The translations under genes and the position numbers were made by a program. Source: UBA6168 sp964508135 (GTDB lineage: Bacteria > Bacteroidota > Bacteroidia > Chitinophagales > Saprospiraceae). From it: 64,000 nt of DNA. Where the stretch lies: positions 62,001-126,000 of the forward strand of contig CAZDSU010000003.1 in NCBI GenBank assembly GCA_964508135.1. The letters run 5' to 3'. The notes below the pieces were generated by a model. That model made no database searches. It saw only the letters and a program-made list of their open reading frames with translations, and was not told where the DNA came from. The stretch's first letter is position 1. Each line of letters begins with the position of its first letter. Shown one piece after another: positions 50,479 through 59,996 of this stretch.

Positions 50479-51450
50479 ATGTTAACCAGAATCCTGACAC
50501 TTGCAGGCTGCATCCTTGCAGTTGCAAACTTGGCTGCTCAGCAACCAAAAACGACCACCAACCCAACTTCCACCTGTCAAGCGAAAAGGCTCGACAATGC
50601 GGTGAATGCTCCCACTGCCGACTTCGCACCAGTGCGTTACGGGGACAGGGTCTATTTTTCCAGCCTCCGGCAAGAGACGCCTGGAGCATTGCCAGTCAGC
50701 CGTATTTTTTCGTTCACGCCCGGGAACAAGCCAACGCTGGACGTTGAATTCAATCCAAAAAACAATGCCAGCCACGTTGCATGCCCATCACTGATGCCCG
50801 ACGCAAGCCGCATGTTTTTCACGCTCTGCCGAGACGAGGCCATGCAGAAATGCGAAATCTGGTACCGTGACCGTGAGTACGATGGAAAATGGGGGGTTGC
50901 GGCCAAGCTGCCGGAATCCATCAACGTCCGGGGGGCCAACACCGCCCAACCAGCCATTGGCTGGGACGCCGCTGCCAAAAAATACACCCTGTTCTTCGCC
51001 TCCAACCGCTCCGGCGGCAAGGGCAAGATGGACATCTGGGCCAGTACCATCACCTTTGACGGCAAGTTCGAGGCGCCAATTTGCCTCTCGTTCAACACCC
51101 CGGAAGACGAGGTGACGCCGAGCTTCAGCCAAACGGGACAAACGCTTTTTTTTAGTTCCAACGGCCTGAAAGGCGTGGGCCGGTTCGATGTTTTTTCCGC
51201 CAAAAAAACCGCTGACGGCAACTGGGCCAAGCCCGAAAATCTCGGCAGGCCCTTCAACACCGCCTACGATGACCTGTTTTACACCTACCACGAACCTACC
51301 CAAACGGGCTACCTCGCCTCCGACCGCCCCAGCTCGCAATGCAGTGGGAGCGCAGAGGGTTTTGGCTGCTTTGATATTTACGAAGTGAAAAAACAGGTGC
51401 CCGCCACGGCCTCAAAGGCCGCCGATACGAGTTTGACACTGGAGCGGTGA
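50479..51450 (+). CDS. PD40 beta-propeller protein, paralogue of 48551-50122
   Basis: 323 residues, signal peptide (ANLAAQ), then the propeller alone: ADFAPVRYGDRVYFSSL, DASRMFFTLCRDE, YTLFFASNRSGGKGKMDIWA, TLFFSSNGLKGVGRFDVFSA and TGYLASDRPSSQC. It lacks the TPR part and the C-terminal sandwich of its neighbour, so it looks like a duplicated and shortened copy. The last codons (ERstop) lie inside a 66 bp tandem duplication, showing that the C-terminus was reshaped by repeat activity. Confidence 0.82.
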   Translation: MLTRILTLAGCILAVANLAAQQPKTTTNPTSTCQAKRLDNAVNAPTADFAPVRYGDRVYFSSLRQETPGALPVSRIFSFTPGNKPTLDVEFNPKNNASHVACPSLMPDASRMFFTLCRDEAMQKCEIWYRDREYDGKWGVAAKLPESINVRGANTAQPAIGWDAAAKKYTLFFASNRSGGKGKMDIWASTITFDGKFEAPICLSFNTPEDEVTPSFSQTGQTLFFSSNGLKGVGRFDVFSAKKTADGNWAKPENLGRPFNTAYDDLFYTYHEPTQTGYLASDRPSSQCSGSAEGFGCFDIYEVKKQVPATASKAADTSLTLER

Positions 51451-51572
51451 GTTCCATAGATTCACCAACAAATGCAAGGCAATCGCATGAAAATCTTCAC
51501 GACCTCGGAGCGGTGAGTTCCATAGATTCACCAACAAATGCAAGGCAATCGCATGAAAATCTTCACGACCTC
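51441..51572 (+). repeat. 66 bp direct tandem duplication across a stop codon
   Basis: Two identical 66 bp copies, 51441-51506 and 51507-51572, starting GGAGCGGTGAGTTCCATAGA. The first copy supplies the stop codon of the PD40 gene. Confidence 0.9.
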
Positions 51573-51741
51573 GGAGAGGTCGCATATTTGTAGAAACGGC
51601 CAATAATCTTGGGTCTCGACCTCGGAGAGGTCGCATATTTAGCCCAAGTGCGACCTCTCCGAGGTCGAGGTTTGGGGGCTTCGGGGCAATTCTACAAATA
51701 TGCGACCTCTACGAGGGCATCAATTTTTTATGCGATTGCCT
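51542..51741. repeat. Palindromic element with CGACCTCGGAGAGGTCG hairpins
   Basis: Outer inverted ends AAGGCAATCGCATGAAAA (51542-51559) and TTTTTTATGCGATTGCCT (51724-51741). Inside are three copies of CCTCGGAGAGGTCGCATATTT in either orientation. It resembles a miniature inverted-repeat element that duplicated part of the upstream gene end. No transposase seen. Confidence 0.7.
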
Positions 51742-51839
51742 AGTCCACAAATTGAGTCCCCGCTTTTGTAAAAGAAAAAGTTGGGTAACTTGCCCTCGAT
51801 TGTTCAAGGCAATTTTTATCACCCAACTTTTTACTTTTT

Positions 51840-53123
51840 ATGAAAAAACTGGCATTACACTGGCAGATTCTGATTGGCATTGCAGCAGGCATTCTATTTG
51901 GCCTTTTTGCTGCGCAAATGGGCTGGGGCGAGTACGTCAATGACTGGGTCAAACCCTTCGGTACTATCTTCATCAACCTGCTCAAAATGATAGCCGTACC
52001 CCTCATCGTCACCTCGCTCGTCAAGGGCGTGGCCGACCTCAAGGACATCAGCAAGCTCGGCAAAATGGGCGGGCGAACTTTCAGCATTTTCCTCATCACC
52101 ACTGCATTGGCCATCAGCCTTGGGTTGGTCATCGTAAACATCGTGCAACCCGGTTATTTCATCAAAGAAGAAACCCGTACGGTAATGATGGAAAAGTTTG
52201 CGGACAGCGCTGCCGACAAAATCCAGGCCGCCGAAACTGCCAAGAAAAGCGGCCCCCTCCAGCCCCTCGTGGACATCGTGCCCGAAAATCTTTTCCAAGC
52301 TGCTACCGATAATACCAGCATGTTGCAGGTCATTTTCTTCGTGGTCATGTTTGGCATCGGTCTCATCCTCATCCCAGAAGAGAAGGCAAAACCCGTGGTT
52401 GATTTCTTTGGTGGTGCCAACGAGGTTATCATGAAGCTCATTGACGTCATCATGCTTTTTGCACCGATAGGGGTCTTTGCTTTGCTCTCGTCGCTCATCG
52501 TAGAGATGCCCTCGCCCGACTTATTGGCGGCCTTGCTGGGCTATGCATTTTGCGTGTTGCTCGGCCTGGCCATCCTCATCTTTGGCTTCTATCCGTTTTT
52601 GGTAAAAATATTTGCAAAAAGGGATTACCGGTTCTTCATGCGGGGCGTTGCCCCGGCACAGTTGCTGGCTTTCAGCACCAGTTCCAGTGCGGCCACGCTG
52701 CCCGTGACCATGGAGCGGGCAGAGGAGCACCTCGGCGTGGACGAAGAAGTGGCCAGTTTCGTGCTGCCCATCGGTGCCACCGTGAACATGGACGGCACGG
52801 CGCTCTACCAGGGCGTTGCTGCGGTGTTCATTGCACAAGCATTTGGCATGAACCTCGGTTTGGGGGCGCAGCTTGGCATCATTCTCACGGCCACACTGGC
52901 CAGCATCGGCTCGGCGGCAGTGCCTGGGGCGGGCATGGTCATGCTCGTCATCGTGCTGGCGCAAGCGGGCATTCCAGAGGCGGGGCTTGCACTCATCTTC
53001 GCCATTGACCGCCCGCTCGACATGTGCCGCACCGTGGCCAACGTCACCAGCGACCTCTGCGTCTCGATGGTGGTAGCTTCTGGATTGGGCAAATTACATG
53101 CACCCCAACCCAAAGAGTTGTGA
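51840..53123 (+). CDS. Dicarboxylate/amino acid:cation symporter (DAACS/GltP family)
   Basis: 427 residues, an elevator-type transporter. Hairpin 1 has AFSTSSSAATLPVTMERAEE. TM7 has NMDGTALYQG, the sodium-binding NMDGT motif. Hairpin 2 has IGSAAVPGAGMVML, and TM8 has AIDRPLDMCRTVANVTSD with the substrate-binding Asp and Arg. An insert of about 50 residues with charged helices lies between TM3 and TM4 (about 98-155). It imports glutamate/aspartate or C4-dicarboxylates with Na+ or H+; exact substrate not determined. Single gene after the palindromic element. Confidence 0.93.
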   Translation: MKKLALHWQILIGIAAGILFGLFAAQMGWGEYVNDWVKPFGTIFINLLKMIAVPLIVTSLVKGVADLKDISKLGKMGGRTFSIFLITTALAISLGLVIVNIVQPGYFIKEETRTVMMEKFADSAADKIQAAETAKKSGPLQPLVDIVPENLFQAATDNTSMLQVIFFVVMFGIGLILIPEEKAKPVVDFFGGANEVIMKLIDVIMLFAPIGVFALLSSLIVEMPSPDLLAALLGYAFCVLLGLAILIFGFYPFLVKIFAKRDYRFFMRGVAPAQLLAFSTSSSAATLPVTMERAEEHLGVDEEVASFVLPIGATVNMDGTALYQGVAAVFIAQAFGMNLGLGAQLGIILTATLASIGSAAVPGAGMVMLVIVLAQAGIPEAGLALIFAIDRPLDMCRTVANVTSDLCVSMVVASGLGKLHAPQPKEL

Positions 53124-53271
53124 AAAATGGACTCAAGCGACCATGCCCAGCATCGTCAACCTCATTGGTAACTGCCTAGCTACCGCTGTAATGGTTAGAT
53201 GGGAAGGGGAGGCGAGATGGGAGGAGGTGGAGGATGAGTGAGGATTGGTCATTGGGGGGTCATTGGTCATT

Positions 53272-53309
53272 ATTAGACCTTCCAAGTTTCAAAAACTTGG
53301 AAGGTCTTT
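53272..53309. repeat. 38 bp hairpin repeat, left copy
   Basis: ATTAGACCTTCCAAGTTTCA followed by AAAACTTGGAAGGTCTTT; an 11 bp perfect stem. Identical over 38 bp to 53937-53974. Confidence 0.85.
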
Positions 53310-53341
53310 ATTTGTTTACATCCTAAAATGCAAGTAGTTTA

Positions 53342-53848
53342 ATGATGGACATAAATATTTATGAAAGATTAAAAACGGATTTAGAGAATGAAGATTATTC
53401 ATCACTTGAGCATGCTTTTGCAAATTTAGATGAAGATAGAATTGCCAAACTTGAAGATTTTCTTTTGGAGATTTTTAAAAATAGCAGCAACATAAATTTG
53501 TTACACGAATTAGCACTATTTTTTAAGTCTAAAAAAGTACATAAAGCTGCACCATTTCTAATAAGTAAAATTACTTCGCCAGAATATCAAAACAAGAATG
53601 GTACATTCTTATATGCACTTATAGATATTGATTGCAAAGATTATTATAAAGAAATAATTCCCTTTATTGCAAACGGTGATTATGAATCTAGGGAAATGGC
53701 TGTATTTATCTTGGAAGCTATTGTGGATAAATTAGACGATAAAGAAAAATCCGAAGCTATTAGTATGCTAAAATCTTTACCTTCGCCAAGCAGAAATAAG
53801 CCGTGGGTAGATGATTCTATTAACTTGTTGTCAGATAATTATTTGTAA
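53342..53848 (+). CDS. AT-rich alpha-helical hypothetical protein (HEAT-like)
   Basis: 168 residues, all predicted helix (KLEDFLLEIFKNSSNINLLH, LALFFKSKKVHKAAPFLISK, SREMAVFILEAIVDKLDDKE), resembling HEAT-like immunity or adaptor proteins. I recognise no named family. Its AT content is far above the flanking genes, and it stands alone between two identical 38 bp hairpins. That suggests recent acquisition, perhaps as an orphan immunity gene. Function is not assigned. Confidence 0.7.
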   Translation: MMDINIYERLKTDLENEDYSSLEHAFANLDEDRIAKLEDFLLEIFKNSSNINLLHELALFFKSKKVHKAAPFLISKITSPEYQNKNGTFLYALIDIDCKDYYKEIIPFIANGDYESREMAVFILEAIVDKLDDKEKSEAISMLKSLPSPSRNKPWVDDSINLLSDNYL

Positions 53849-53899
53849 CTTGTTGTCGGAAGTATTCCAATATCCTGCCCGTATAAACCGTAAGATGAA

Positions 53900-53930
53900 G
53901 ATTTGACAAATTTTTAAAATTTGTCAAATC
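53900..53930. repeat. AT-rich hairpin after the hypothetical gene
   Basis: GATTTGACAAATTT/AAATTTGTCAAATC around TTA, a near-perfect stem of 13-14 bp, followed by TTTG. Probable terminator of the AT-rich gene. Confidence 0.7.
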
Positions 53931-53936
53931 TTTGCC

Positions 53937-53974
53937 ATTAGACCTTCCAAGTTTCAAAAACTTGGAAGGTCTTT
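53937..53974. repeat. 38 bp hairpin repeat, right copy
   Basis: Identical to 53272-53309 and in the same orientation, so the AT-rich gene is framed by direct repeats 665 bp apart. Confidence 0.85.
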
Positions 53975-54040
53975 CTATTTCATTAAATAAATGTCCAATG
54001 ACTTGAATGACCCAAATGACCTCACCCCCCCTCACCCCGA

Positions 54041-54217
54041 CATCTACTTTCCAAGTCCCTAGAAAATTACTCTAGCCCAATTTGGAACTTTCCAAGCCAC
54101 CCCGCTGGCTGGAATGTGGTGCCGTTGGAGGGCATTGCCCCCGGCCTGTATTTCTATGAAGTTAGGGATGAACAAAAACTTCTAGGGAGTGGCCAACTAG
54201 TGAAGGTAGAGCGGTAA
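54041..54217 (+). pseudogene. Fragment of a T9SS type A sorting domain
   Basis: A frame without a start codon reads ENYSSPIWNFPSHPAGWNVV, then PLEGIAPGLYFYEVRDEQ and LLGSGQLVKVER before TAA (54215-54217). APGLYFYEVRD...GSGQLVK is the last part of a type A T9SS C-terminal domain. The rest of the gene is missing; upstream is the AT-rich gene and hairpins. It is a scar of an exported-protein gene that once ended here, probably cut by the insertion to its left. Confidence 0.7.
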
Positions 54218-54302
54218 GGCAACTGCCTCCTCAATTTTTCAACCCGAAATACGCCGCCTGCACGTACCTTAGCGCTGGACACAAAACCCAGTTTACAGCA
54301 AT

Positions 54303-57300
54303 ATGAGTACCCGCAACCTTGTCTTTCTGTTGTTTTTCAGCCTGTTTTTTACCAAAAACTCGCTACTTGCCCAATGCCCCATCACCGTCAGCGCAGGCCC
54401 CGACGTGCTGGTTTGTAACACAGGAGACATCTCCACCCTGAACGGCAGCATTGGTGGGCCAACCCTCGGTTTCGTTTGGTCGCCAGCCACGGGCCTGAGC
54501 AACCCCAACGTACTCAACCCATCGGTTACAGTAACGGGGCCGGCCACCTACACCTTAAGTGCCCAGGCCGTTGACCCCTCGGCGTCCAACCTCGTGACCA
54601 ACCCCGGTTTCGAGGCGGGCAACACGGGGTTCACCAGCCAGTACACCTACAACCCGACGCCCATCACGCCCGGCACCTACGTGCTCACCACCTCGCCAGC
54701 GCTGGTGCTGGCCTCGTTTCCGCCGTGCGACGACCACACCTTCGGCAATGGCACGGGCAACATGATGCTCATCAATGGCAACGCCTCCACGGGGGCGCAG
54801 GTCTGGTGCCAGACCATCAACGTTGCCCAAAACACGTGGTACGTGATGAGCGGCTGGGTGATGGCTTCGCCAATTACGCCGCCCACGATGCAGTTTTCGG
54901 TAAACGGTGTGGCCGTCGGTGACCCGTACCCGGTCGGCACGGGCACCTGCAACTGGCAACAGTTTTCGGCCTCGTGGTACTCCGGCTCGGCCACCTCGGC
55001 GCAGCTTTGCATCCTCGACCAAATCACTGGCGGCAACGGTTTCTTCGGCGACGACTATGCCCTCGACGACATCTTCTTCGCCGCCGCCTGCACGGTCACC
55101 GACGAGGTGAACGTGGACGTTGCAAACATCGAGGCCGTGGTACCAATTACCGCCTTTTTACCCTGCAACGCAGCACAGTCTGGCATACAACTGGATGGCA
55201 GCGCATCGTCCGCAGGGCCAAACATCACCTATTTGTGGACGGGGCCCGGCGTCATCGGCGGTGCGACTACGACCATTGCCACCGTGAACCAAGTGGGCAA
55301 CTACACGCTCACCGTCACCCTCAACATCGGCCCCACGAATTGTCAGGTTTCCGAGAGCCTGGATGTACTGGACGACCCCAATATCGTCACCGCCACTGCC
55401 ACTGCCAACGACGACCTCACCTGCGCCAGCCCCACCGTCATGCTGGACGGCACTGGAACTTCCACTGGCACGACCATCAGTTATGATTGGGAACCTGCTT
55501 TTGCCGTGGTATCGGGACAGGGGACTTTGATGCCCGAGGTGAACCAGTCGGGGCTTTACACGCTCACCGTCACCAACAGCATCAGCGGCTGTACGGCCAC
55601 CGCCACCGCTTTTGTCAACCAAAACACGACGCTGCCAACTGCCGCAGCCAGCGCCCCCGACCCACTTTCCTGTGCCGAAACGGAAGTGACCCTGAGCGGA
55701 AACAACAGTTCCACTGGCCCCGATTTTTCGTATTTGTGGGTTGGCCCCGGCATCGTTTCCGGCGATGACCTGCTGAACAATTGTGTCGTAAACATCCCCG
55801 GCCAATACACGCTGACCGTCACCAATGACTTCAACGGCTGTACCTCAACGGCCACCGCCAATGTGCTACAAGGTGCCACCGTGCCCACCGCCGTTGCCAA
55901 TGCAAATGCACCTGGGTCGCTCGATTGTGAAACGCCTACGCTTACGTTGAACAGCACCGGCAGCAGCACTGGCGCAGGGATTACTTATGCTTGGACAACC
56001 ACCAACGGCCATTTCACCAGCCCCACCAATGGCCCGACCACAACCGTGGACGAGGGCGGCACTTATTTCCTGACCGTCACCAATTCCATCGGCTGCACGG
56101 CAATCGCCTCAGTGAGCATGACGGCAGACTTTGCGCAGCCGAACATCGGCATCGCCACGCCAGTGCCGACCTTCCTTTGCAACACCGATTCGGTTCAATT
56201 GAACGCTTCGCAATCATCCGGCGGGAGCGGCTTCGACTTGGTTTGGGCTTCGCAAAACGGCACTTTCCTCTCCGGCGACACCACGCTGTTGCCTTGGGTG
56301 GGCAGCGCCGGAACCTACACCCTGACCGTCACCAATACCGCCAATGGCTGCACCGCTTCCGCCTCGGCGACCGTGACCGCCAATACCACCCCGCCCATTG
56401 CGCAAGCAGGCTCAAATGTCACGCTCGACTGCGACGGCACGGCCATCAACCTCAACGGAAACGGCAGCAGCACTGGCCCCAATTTCACGTACCAGTGGAC
56501 GACCAACGGCGGCAATATCGTCAGTGGCGACACGACCCTGATGCCGCAGGTCAACGGCGTTGGCAACTATTTTTTGACGGTGGAAAATGGGGTGAACGGC
56601 TGCACGGCCGTTGACTCCGTAGCCGTCGAGCAGGACTTGGGTGCCCCTATCGTAATAATTGCCCCACCCGGTCAGCTTGATTGCAACAATAATGTTGTTA
56701 CCGTAGATGCCTCTGCTTCAGATGCTCATGGAGGTATTGGGCTGAGTTGGTATTTTACACCTGCATCAGGTGGGCCTGGCAACCCGATATTATTTGCCCC
56801 TTACGTGATAAATGTATCACAGCCAGGTACTTATTCTTTAACGTTGCTCAATGCTTTTAACAATTGCGAAGCGACAGCCAGCGTGGTGGTTTTGATGGAT
56901 ACGCTGCCACCCGTGGCGGACGCTGGTACTGCTCCCGTTCTCGATTGCAGCGCCCAGTCTGGCACGCTCGATGGTAGTGGCAGCAGCCAAGGGCCATCGT
57001 TCAGTTACCAGTGGTCGAGCAGCGACACTACGCTTTCGCCAACCATCAGCGCCGCAGGCATCTACATGCTGACCGTCACCAACGACGGCAACGGCTGCAC
57101 GGCAACGGACAGCGTAACCGTGGCTGCCTTCGGCAACTTGCCCAACGTGGACATTGCAGCGCCGGACAACCTGGATTGCACCCAGACCGAAATACAACTG
57201 GCCGCCACCGCTTCGGCTGGGTCGGAATTCGACTACAATTGGACGTTCACGGGTACGGGCGTCGGCATCGTTTCCGGCGACACGACGCTTTCGCCAATGG

Positions 57301-59918
57301 TCAGTTCGCCGGGCAGCTACACCCTCACGGTGACCAACACGCTGACCAGTTGCACGGCCAGCGAGTCGGTGCAGGTGGCGCAACTGGCCAACGTACCTAT
57401 CGTTGCTGTCAATGGTTCGCAGACTTTGTTTTGTGGCCAAACCAGTATTCAACTCAACGGGGCGGGCACTAGCCCAAACGGCGTGAGCTATGCCTGGACG
57501 ACGCAGAACGGCAACATTCTCAATGGGGAAGCCACGCCAAACCTAACCATCAACGCTCCCGGTCTCTACACGCTCACGGTGACAGACCTGCAAAGCGGCT
57601 GCACTGCAAGCGATGACGTGCTGGTAGGACAAGATGCCACCGCCCCCATCGCCGATGCAGGTGCTCCGCAATCGCTCACCTGCTCCGTGCTGTCCGTCAC
57701 GCTGGATGGAACGGGGTCTAGCACGGGGCCGGGCATCAGCTACCTTTGGACGACCTCCGACGGCAACATTTTTATGGGGGAAACGACCCTGACGCCAGAG
57801 GTCACGGCCATCGGCACCTACCTGCTGACCGTCACCGACGCCAACAACAACTGCCAGACGCTGGCCAGTGTGCAGGTTTTTGACCTAAGCCAACAGCCGG
57901 ACGCCATTGCGGCAGCGCCGCAAAGTTTGGGCTGCAACGTGGCGACGGTCACGCTCGACGGCACGGGTAGCAGCACCGGAGCGGACTTCGTTTACCTGTG
58001 GACGGGGCCGGGCATCGTGAGTGGTGCCACCACGCTCATGCCTGTGGTGGATGCCCCCGGCGTTTACACCTTCACCGTCACCAGCTTGGCAACGGACTGC
58101 AACACGGTGGCGCAAGTGACGGTATTGGGGGACACCACGCAGCCCGTGGCGGTGGCTACTGCGCCGCAAAGCTTAAACTGCATTGCGCAGCAAGTGATGT
58201 TGAGTGGCACGGGAAGCAGCACCGGGGCGGGTTTTGCCTACAATTGGACAGGCCCCGGCATCGTGAGCGGCGGCACCACGCTGGCGCCCATCGTGAACCT
58301 GCCGGGAACTTACACGCTGACCGTCACGAACCTGTCGAACAATTGCACCGCCACCGCCACGGCCACTGTTTTGCAGACGACTTCGCCTCCGACGGCCATT
58401 GCGGCAGCGCCGCAAAGCCTGAACTGCACCACGTTGCAAGTCGCACTGGATGGCACGGGGAGCAGCACCGGGGCGGGTTTCAGCTATTTGTGGTCTGGCC
58501 CTGGTATCGTGAGCGGCGGAACCACGCTCACGCCAACGGTGGATGCGCCGGGCGACTACATCCTGACCGTGAGCAACCAAGCCAACGGTTGTACGGCCAC
58601 GGCTTCGACGACCGTGAACCAGACGGCTACGCCACCCACGGTGGATGCCGGACCGGGCGCAACGCTTGATTGCGACACTGACCAAGTGGAGTTACATGCC
58701 AGCACCAGCGCAAATACTTCCAGCCAGTTTTGGACCTTCGTTCCCGACCCCGGCGTGGTGGGTGAGGGCATCGTGAGCGGGCCGTTCTCTTTTGCCCCTT
58801 GGGTGAACCTGCCCGGCACCTACGTGATAACAGTGACGGATTTGGCGACGGGCTGCACGGGGACGGACAGCGTGGAGGTTACGATTGATAATACGCCGCC
58901 GCAGGTGGATGCAGGGCAATCAGTTCAGCTAGGCTGCACTCAGGACACTTTGTCCTTACATGGGAGTACAACAGTTACTAATGCAGCTTACGATTGGACT
59001 TGGGTGGTGGGCAACATCGTTGAAGGAGCTTTAACGAGCAATCCATTAGTGGATATGCCGGGTATTTATATACTGACAGTTACCAATCTTGATAATGGCT
59101 GTTTTGGTGTTGATACAACCTATGTCCAAACTGGAAACTTGAACTTCCCTCAATTTGAGATTGATGTGATGCCTTGTAAATTGCCCTTTAATCGAGTCAC
59201 CTTCATGGGTGGCGAAAATGGGAATGGGCCATATAAGTACTCGATTGATGGTGGCCTAACATTTACGGTTGATAGTATCTTTGAAAATTTACCGACAGGC
59301 AACTATTATTCTATCGTTCAAGATGCAGCAGGTTGTGAATTTCTAAGGCCATTTTACCTAACTGCTCAATCTCCCTTTACCTTAACAATACAGGATATTG
59401 TTGAAGTGGATTTCGGCGTTGGGGTTCAACTTAATCCTGTTCTTGACATCCCTATAACAGAAGTCGAAAGTATTTTATGGTCGCCCTCCACATGGCTTGA
59501 TTGCACTGATTGCCTTACTCCTACTTCTACTCCTGAAGGAAATATTACCTATATATTGGAGGTGGTTGGAAAAAGCGATTGTAAAGCCATTGACTCTGTA
59601 CAAATCCTTGTCAAAACAACGGGCAATGTCTACGTCCCCAACGCCTTCTCCCCCAACGACGACGGCATCAACGATGTGCTGGTGGTTTTTGCGGATGAGC
59701 AGCAGGTAAAGCAGGTGGTGAGTTTCCAAGTTTTCACCCGCTGGGGCGAGTCGGTGTACGAGGGCTTCAGCCTGCAACCCAACGACTTCAACACTGGCTG
59801 GGACGGCACTTTCCGGGACAAAAAAGTGGACACGGGCGTGTACGCCTGGTTTGCGGAGGTGGAGTTGGTGAATGGCGAACGGAAAGTGGTGAAGGGGGAT
59901 GTGGTGGTGGTGAGGTGA
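54303..59918 (+). CDS. Giant Ig-repeat adhesin with type B (gliding-motility) C-terminal domain
   Basis: 1871 residues: signal peptide (FFTKNSLLAQ), a first Ig-like domain, a lectin/CBM-like segment (about 95-265: NLVTNPGFEAGNTGF to YALDDIFF), then some 16 Ig/PKD-like repeats of 75-80 residues. Each repeat has an APQSLNC-like start and an NGCTATA-like end that probably form a disulfide. The C-terminus VYVPNAFSPNDDGIND through FTRWGESVYEG is a T9SS type B sorting domain, as in SprB-type adhesins. Repeats 12-14 (about 57890-58620) are nearly identical. It should be exported to the cell surface for adhesion or gliding. Two stretches are AT-richer than the rest. Confidence 0.9.
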   Translation: MSTRNLVFLLFFSLFFTKNSLLAQCPITVSAGPDVLVCNTGDISTLNGSIGGPTLGFVWSPATGLSNPNVLNPSVTVTGPATYTLSAQAVDPSASNLVTNPGFEAGNTGFTSQYTYNPTPITPGTYVLTTSPALVLASFPPCDDHTFGNGTGNMMLINGNASTGAQVWCQTINVAQNTWYVMSGWVMASPITPPTMQFSVNGVAVGDPYPVGTGTCNWQQFSASWYSGSATSAQLCILDQITGGNGFFGDDYALDDIFFAAACTVTDEVNVDVANIEAVVPITAFLPCNAAQSGIQLDGSASSAGPNITYLWTGPGVIGGATTTIATVNQVGNYTLTVTLNIGPTNCQVSESLDVLDDPNIVTATATANDDLTCASPTVMLDGTGTSTGTTISYDWEPAFAVVSGQGTLMPEVNQSGLYTLTVTNSISGCTATATAFVNQNTTLPTAAASAPDPLSCAETEVTLSGNNSSTGPDFSYLWVGPGIVSGDDLLNNCVVNIPGQYTLTVTNDFNGCTSTATANVLQGATVPTAVANANAPGSLDCETPTLTLNSTGSSTGAGITYAWTTTNGHFTSPTNGPTTTVDEGGTYFLTVTNSIGCTAIASVSMTADFAQPNIGIATPVPTFLCNTDSVQLNASQSSGGSGFDLVWASQNGTFLSGDTTLLPWVGSAGTYTLTVTNTANGCTASASATVTANTTPPIAQAGSNVTLDCDGTAINLNGNGSSTGPNFTYQWTTNGGNIVSGDTTLMPQVNGVGNYFLTVENGVNGCTAVDSVAVEQDLGAPIVIIAPPGQLDCNNNVVTVDASASDAHGGIGLSWYFTPASGGPGNPILFAPYVINVSQPGTYSLTLLNAFNNCEATASVVVLMDTLPPVADAGTAPVLDCSAQSGTLDGSGSSQGPSFSYQWSSSDTTLSPTISAAGIYMLTVTNDGNGCTATDSVTVAAFGNLPNVDIAAPDNLDCTQTEIQLAATASAGSEFDYNWTFTGTGVGIVSGDTTLSPMVSSPGSYTLTVTNTLTSCTASESVQVAQLANVPIVAVNGSQTLFCGQTSIQLNGAGTSPNGVSYAWTTQNGNILNGEATPNLTINAPGLYTLTVTDLQSGCTASDDVLVGQDATAPIADAGAPQSLTCSVLSVTLDGTGSSTGPGISYLWTTSDGNIFMGETTLTPEVTAIGTYLLTVTDANNNCQTLASVQVFDLSQQPDAIAAAPQSLGCNVATVTLDGTGSSTGADFVYLWTGPGIVSGATTLMPVVDAPGVYTFTVTSLATDCNTVAQVTVLGDTTQPVAVATAPQSLNCIAQQVMLSGTGSSTGAGFAYNWTGPGIVSGGTTLAPIVNLPGTYTLTVTNLSNNCTATATATVLQTTSPPTAIAAAPQSLNCTTLQVALDGTGSSTGAGFSYLWSGPGIVSGGTTLTPTVDAPGDYILTVSNQANGCTATASTTVNQTATPPTVDAGPGATLDCDTDQVELHASTSANTSSQFWTFVPDPGVVGEGIVSGPFSFAPWVNLPGTYVITVTDLATGCTGTDSVEVTIDNTPPQVDAGQSVQLGCTQDTLSLHGSTTVTNAAYDWTWVVGNIVEGALTSNPLVDMPGIYILTVTNLDNGCFGVDTTYVQTGNLNFPQFEIDVMPCKLPFNRVTFMGGENGNGPYKYSIDGGLTFTVDSIFENLPTGNYYSIVQDAAGCEFLRPFYLTAQSPFTLTIQDIVEVDFGVGVQLNPVLDIPITEVESILWSPSTWLDCTDCLTPTSTPEGNITYILEVVGKSDCKAIDSVQILVKTTGNVYVPNAFSPNDDGINDVLVVFADEQQVKQVVSFQVFTRWGESVYEGFSLQPNDFNTGWDGTFRDKKVDTGVYAWFAEVELVNGERKVVKGDVVVVR

Positions 59919-59943
59919 GTTGGATTTACGATTGGGTGATTGA

Positions 59944-59990
59944 CGATTGACGATTGGGGGAGGCACTAGTCAGTCCCCAATCGTCAATCG
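59944..59990. terminator. Bidirectional inverted repeat between convergent genes
   Basis: CGATTGACGATTGGGG (59944-59959) and CCCCAATCGTCAATCG (59975-59990), a perfect 16 bp stem between the adhesin and the GH30 gene, which converge here. Confidence 0.75.
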
Positions 59991-59996
59991 CTAAAT

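Noticed and set aside
51412..51636. Minus-strand open frame with repeated RPLRGREDFHAIALHLLVNL
   Set aside because: It is the translation of the 66 bp tandem duplication and GACCTCGGAGAGGTC hairpins, not a gene.
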